This document shows positions 4,919-6,575 of a DNA stretch of 6,575 bases, in pieces. The notes below the pieces were generated by a model that was not told the DNA's origin, searched no databases, and worked only from the letters and a program-made list of their open reading frames with translations. The stretch covers positions 1 through 6,575 of the forward strand of contig CALPQG020000153.1 of NCBI GenBank assembly GCA_943325655.2, written 5' to 3'. A program made the translations under genes and the position numbers. Within the stretch, counting starts at the first letter, position 1. Each line of letters begins with the position of its first letter. This DNA is from Bifidobacterium breve. Its GTDB lineage: Bacteria; Bacteroidota; Bacteroidia; Cytophagales; UBA9547.

Positions 4919-5845
4919 TTATACTTTTTGCATTTCCTTCAACAACTTTTGCAAATTAATTCCTTTACCTAAAATACCTTTCCAAAGGTCGCCAACTTGT
5001 TGTATCCTGTCTTCTATCGTATACATCGTAAATAGTTGTGGGGAAAGGGTAGGGTTGACTTCATGCCAATTTAATGGTGCAGAAACAGTGGCAAGTGGTC
5101 TTGGTCTTACACTATAAGGCGCAGCAATGGTTTGCCCTTTTCTGTTTTGAAGAAAGTCAATATACACTTTGTTTTTTCGTTTGCTCAGGCTGCGTTCTAT
5201 ACTGGTAGTTTCAGGCAGTCGCTTGTGTGCCATTTTTGCCAATAATTCAGTGAAAATTTTTGCCTCGTCGTAAGTATATTTGGCTGCCATTGGAATATAA
5301 ATATGTAAACCTGTCGCTCCACTGGTTTTGCAGCAGCATGTTATGTTGAGTTCATCGCAGATATTTTTGATTACCAGCGCAGTAGTAACCACTTCAGTAA
5401 AGGCGATATCTTCGGGATCGAGGTCAAGAACAAGATAATCAGGATTGTCAGGATTGTCGTAAGTGCTGTGCCATGGATTGATTTCTATACAACCAAGATT
5501 GGCCATGTAAATCAAAGTTGCTAGGTCGTTGCAGAGCAGGTAATGGATGTATTTATCATTGGAAGAAGAATAGAGCCTAGCAGTTTTTGCCCAGTCTGGT
5601 AACGAGGCTACATGCATGTCTTTTTGAAAAAAGCTTTCTCCTGTAATTCCATCAGGATGCCTGTTTAAAGACTGTGGCCTGTTTTTGAGGTAAGGCAATA
5701 GGTATTTCCCCATTCTTAGGTAATAATCTATCAACTCATTTTTAGTGATTTGTTCTTCGGGCCAATAGATTTTGTTCAGGTTGGTGCATTTGACTTCCTT
5801 GTTTCCAATTGGAATAGTTTTGTTATTTTCGGTCGGCATAAGCAT
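4919..5845 (-). CDS. ligD: DNA ligase D polymerase/primase domain (LigD POL), as a separate gene
   Basis: The POL domain of LigD is an archaeo-eukaryotic-primase-type polymerase that fills gaps and adds nucleotides, preferring ribonucleotides, at breaks repaired by bacterial non-homologous end joining with Ku. The 308-residue product is a whole domain. VKCTNLNKIYWPEE (18-31) and LKNRPQSLNRHPDGITG (53-69) begin it; the catalytic acids are D141 and D143 in LVLDLDPED, followed by SGATGLHIYIP (175-185) with H181, and D230 in VYIDFLQN; APYSVRPRPLATVSAPLNW (242-260) is also diagnostic. In most bacteria this domain is fused behind the ligase. Here it opens at ATG 5845 (a second ATG at 5839) inside the last codons of the ligase gene, in another frame, and a TAA lies three codons upstream in its own frame. 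The 23-base overlap suggests coupled translation or a recent one-base break. No Ku gene is in view. Confidence 0.93.
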   Translation of the reverse strand: MLMPTENNKTIPIGNKEVKCTNLNKIYWPEEQITKNELIDYYLRMGKYLLPYLKNRPQSLNRHPDGITGESFFQKDMHVASLPDWAKTARLYSSSNDKYIHYLLCNDLATLIYMANLGCIEINPWHSTYDNPDNPDYLVLDLDPEDIAFTEVVTTALVIKNICDELNITCCCKTSGATGLHIYIPMAAKYTYDEAKIFTELLAKMAHKRLPETTSIERSLSKRKNKVYIDFLQNRKGQTIAAPYSVRPRPLATVSAPLNWHEVNPTLSPQLFTMYTIEDRIQQVGDLWKGILGKGINLQKLLKEMQKV

Positions 5846-6575
5846 TAGTTTTTATTTGAGAGAAGGGAATTTCCTGCGTAATTTCAGTGGCTTTTTTGTC
5901 TGTCCTTAAGCCTGCAAATACAGGGTGACGTAAAAAATTGTCCTGTGTCAGTTTACTGTAATGAATGTTGCAAACCAAGGTGGGGTGTAGCCAGGTTACT
6001 TTTCCTTTTAAACCCCTCATTTTGGGTTCAATGGCAAACGGACAAGTTTCTGTTTCCAGTGTACTGAATTTTTCGTGCAATGCTTTCAAAGAAGCTTCCG
6101 TAAATCCCGAGCCACAATTACCGATATACACCAACTTTTGGTTTTCATAAACTCCCAAAATCAAGGAGCCAAAATATTGCCGGCTATTTTGTGGAGCGGT
6201 ATATCCTGCAATTACTGCTTCCCGACTCAAAACACTTTTTACTTTAAGCCATGAACTGGTACGTTTCCCAGGGAAATACTTGCTCTGGCCATCTTTGGCT
6301 AAAATACCTTCATAACCTGAAGCGGTTAATTTTTTAAACAATTCTTCACCTTTTTCTGCTATGAATGTTGTTTCGATGATATTCTTGAAATGATAATTGC
6401 GAAAAAATGCGGTCAGGAGTTCTTTACGGTATATTAATGGCAAGTCAATGACGCTGTGGCCATTGAGGAACAATAGGTCAAAGACATAATATTTAAGGAT
6501 CCCTTGCTGCGTGTGGGGATAGTTTTGTAACCATTGAAAATCACTGATTCCATTTTTGTTTTCGATGACAATCTC
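5823..6575 (-). CDS. ligD: DNA ligase D, ATP-dependent ligase domain (LigD LIG), 5' end outside the window
   Basis: This is the nick-sealing part of LigD, which joins ends in bacterial non-homologous end joining. The last 250 residues are visible and the frame is open to the right edge; a TTG at 6473 could be mistaken for a start but lies inside the domain. The fragment begins at the glutamate of motif III (EIVIEN), then has motif IIIa YYVFDLLFLNG (29-39), motif IV EGILAKD (89-95), FPGKRTSSWLKVK (101-113) with motif V, and the OB fold from about 118 (VIAGYTAPQN, FGSLILGVYENQKLVYIGNC). RGLKGKVTWLHPTLVCNIHY (187-206) and LRHPVFAGLRTDK (215-227) are typical LigD ligase endings. Motif I (KxDG), and any phosphoesterase domain, must lie outside. 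The product ends QIKTNAYADRK at TAA 5823-5825, exactly in the linker where homologues pass into POL. Dropping one A from CGAAAATAAC would fuse the two reading frames. Confidence 0.93.
   Translation of the reverse strand, partial: EIVIENKNGISDFQWLQNYPHTQQGILKYYVFDLLFLNGHSVIDLPLIYRKELLTAFFRNYHFKNIIETTFIAEKGEELFKKLTASGYEGILAKDGQSKYFPGKRTSSWLKVKSVLSREAVIAGYTAPQNSRQYFGSLILGVYENQKLVYIGNCGSGFTEASLKALHEKFSTLETETCPFAIEPKMRGLKGKVTWLHPTLVCNIHYSKLTQDNFLRHPVFAGLRTDKKATEITQEIPFSQIKTNAYADRK

Noticed and set aside
5823..6473. LigD ligase-domain gene starting at TTG 6473
   Set aside because: The same frame is open to the window edge and the upstream residues (EIVIEN, YYVFDL) are conserved ligase motif III/IIIa, so the start lies outside.

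Overview
The window is AT-rich bacterial DNA that most likely comes from a member of the Bacteroidota, perhaps the Chitinophagaceae/Sphingobacteriia side (the phylum is a fairly firm inference, the family a guess). The grounds are the short form of pterin-4a-carbinolamine dehydratase, a saccharopine dehydrogenase with phylum-typical signatures, an antitoxin/ParE pair of a kind common in the phylum, a LIG-POL type LigD, start codons preceded by A/T-rich leaders instead of Shine-Dalgarno sequences, and promoter-like TAnnTTTG boxes.

Layout from left to right. (1) Minus strand: the first 57 codons of rsmG (16S rRNA m7G527 methyltransferase) run off the left edge. A structured GC-rich repeat (281-346) separates it from a complete saccharopine dehydrogenase gene (400-1740). 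(2) Positions 1741-2702 hold no convincing gene. They contain a 560-bp segment bounded by perfect 23-bp inverted repeats (1947-1969 and 2484-2506), with a promoter-like box, a 12-bp-stem hairpin and a GC-rich repeat module inside. It could be a MITE-like non-autonomous element or an invertible segment. (3) An intact phhB-type gene (2703-2939, minus) is followed by a decayed PDDEXK nuclease of the DUF1016/YhcG type (3019-3382, minus), broken by at least two stops and a frameshift. (4) The only protein gene on the plus strand that I accept is a small gene of unknown function (3465-3710), preceded so closely by a -7 box that its mRNA should be leaderless. (5) Positions 3711-4111 contain a terminator-like hairpin and a separate promoter-plus-hairpin unit that may make a short RNA or a 26-residue peptide. 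(6) A minus-strand toxin-antitoxin operon (4112-4645) follows, with TAATG coupling; the ParE/RelE-like toxin is out of frame by one A in a seven-A run. (7) From 4919 to the right edge lies LigD, the DNA ligase D of bacterial non-homologous end joining. It is read as two overlapping genes, ligase domain (partial, 5' end outside) and polymerase domain, instead of the usual single fusion. The 273 bases between antitoxin and LigD (4646-4918) hold no gene that I can see.

The genes do not form one pathway: they mix housekeeping (rsmG), amino-acid and pterin metabolism, DNA repair, and accessory material (toxin-antitoxin, dead nuclease, repeats). The middle, 1750-4650, looks like a small accessory zone where insertions and decay have accumulated. 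I did not find a clearly new multi-gene system. The items most worth testing are the 23-bp inverted-repeat segment, the homopolymer-frameshifted toxin, the split LigD and the possible short RNA.
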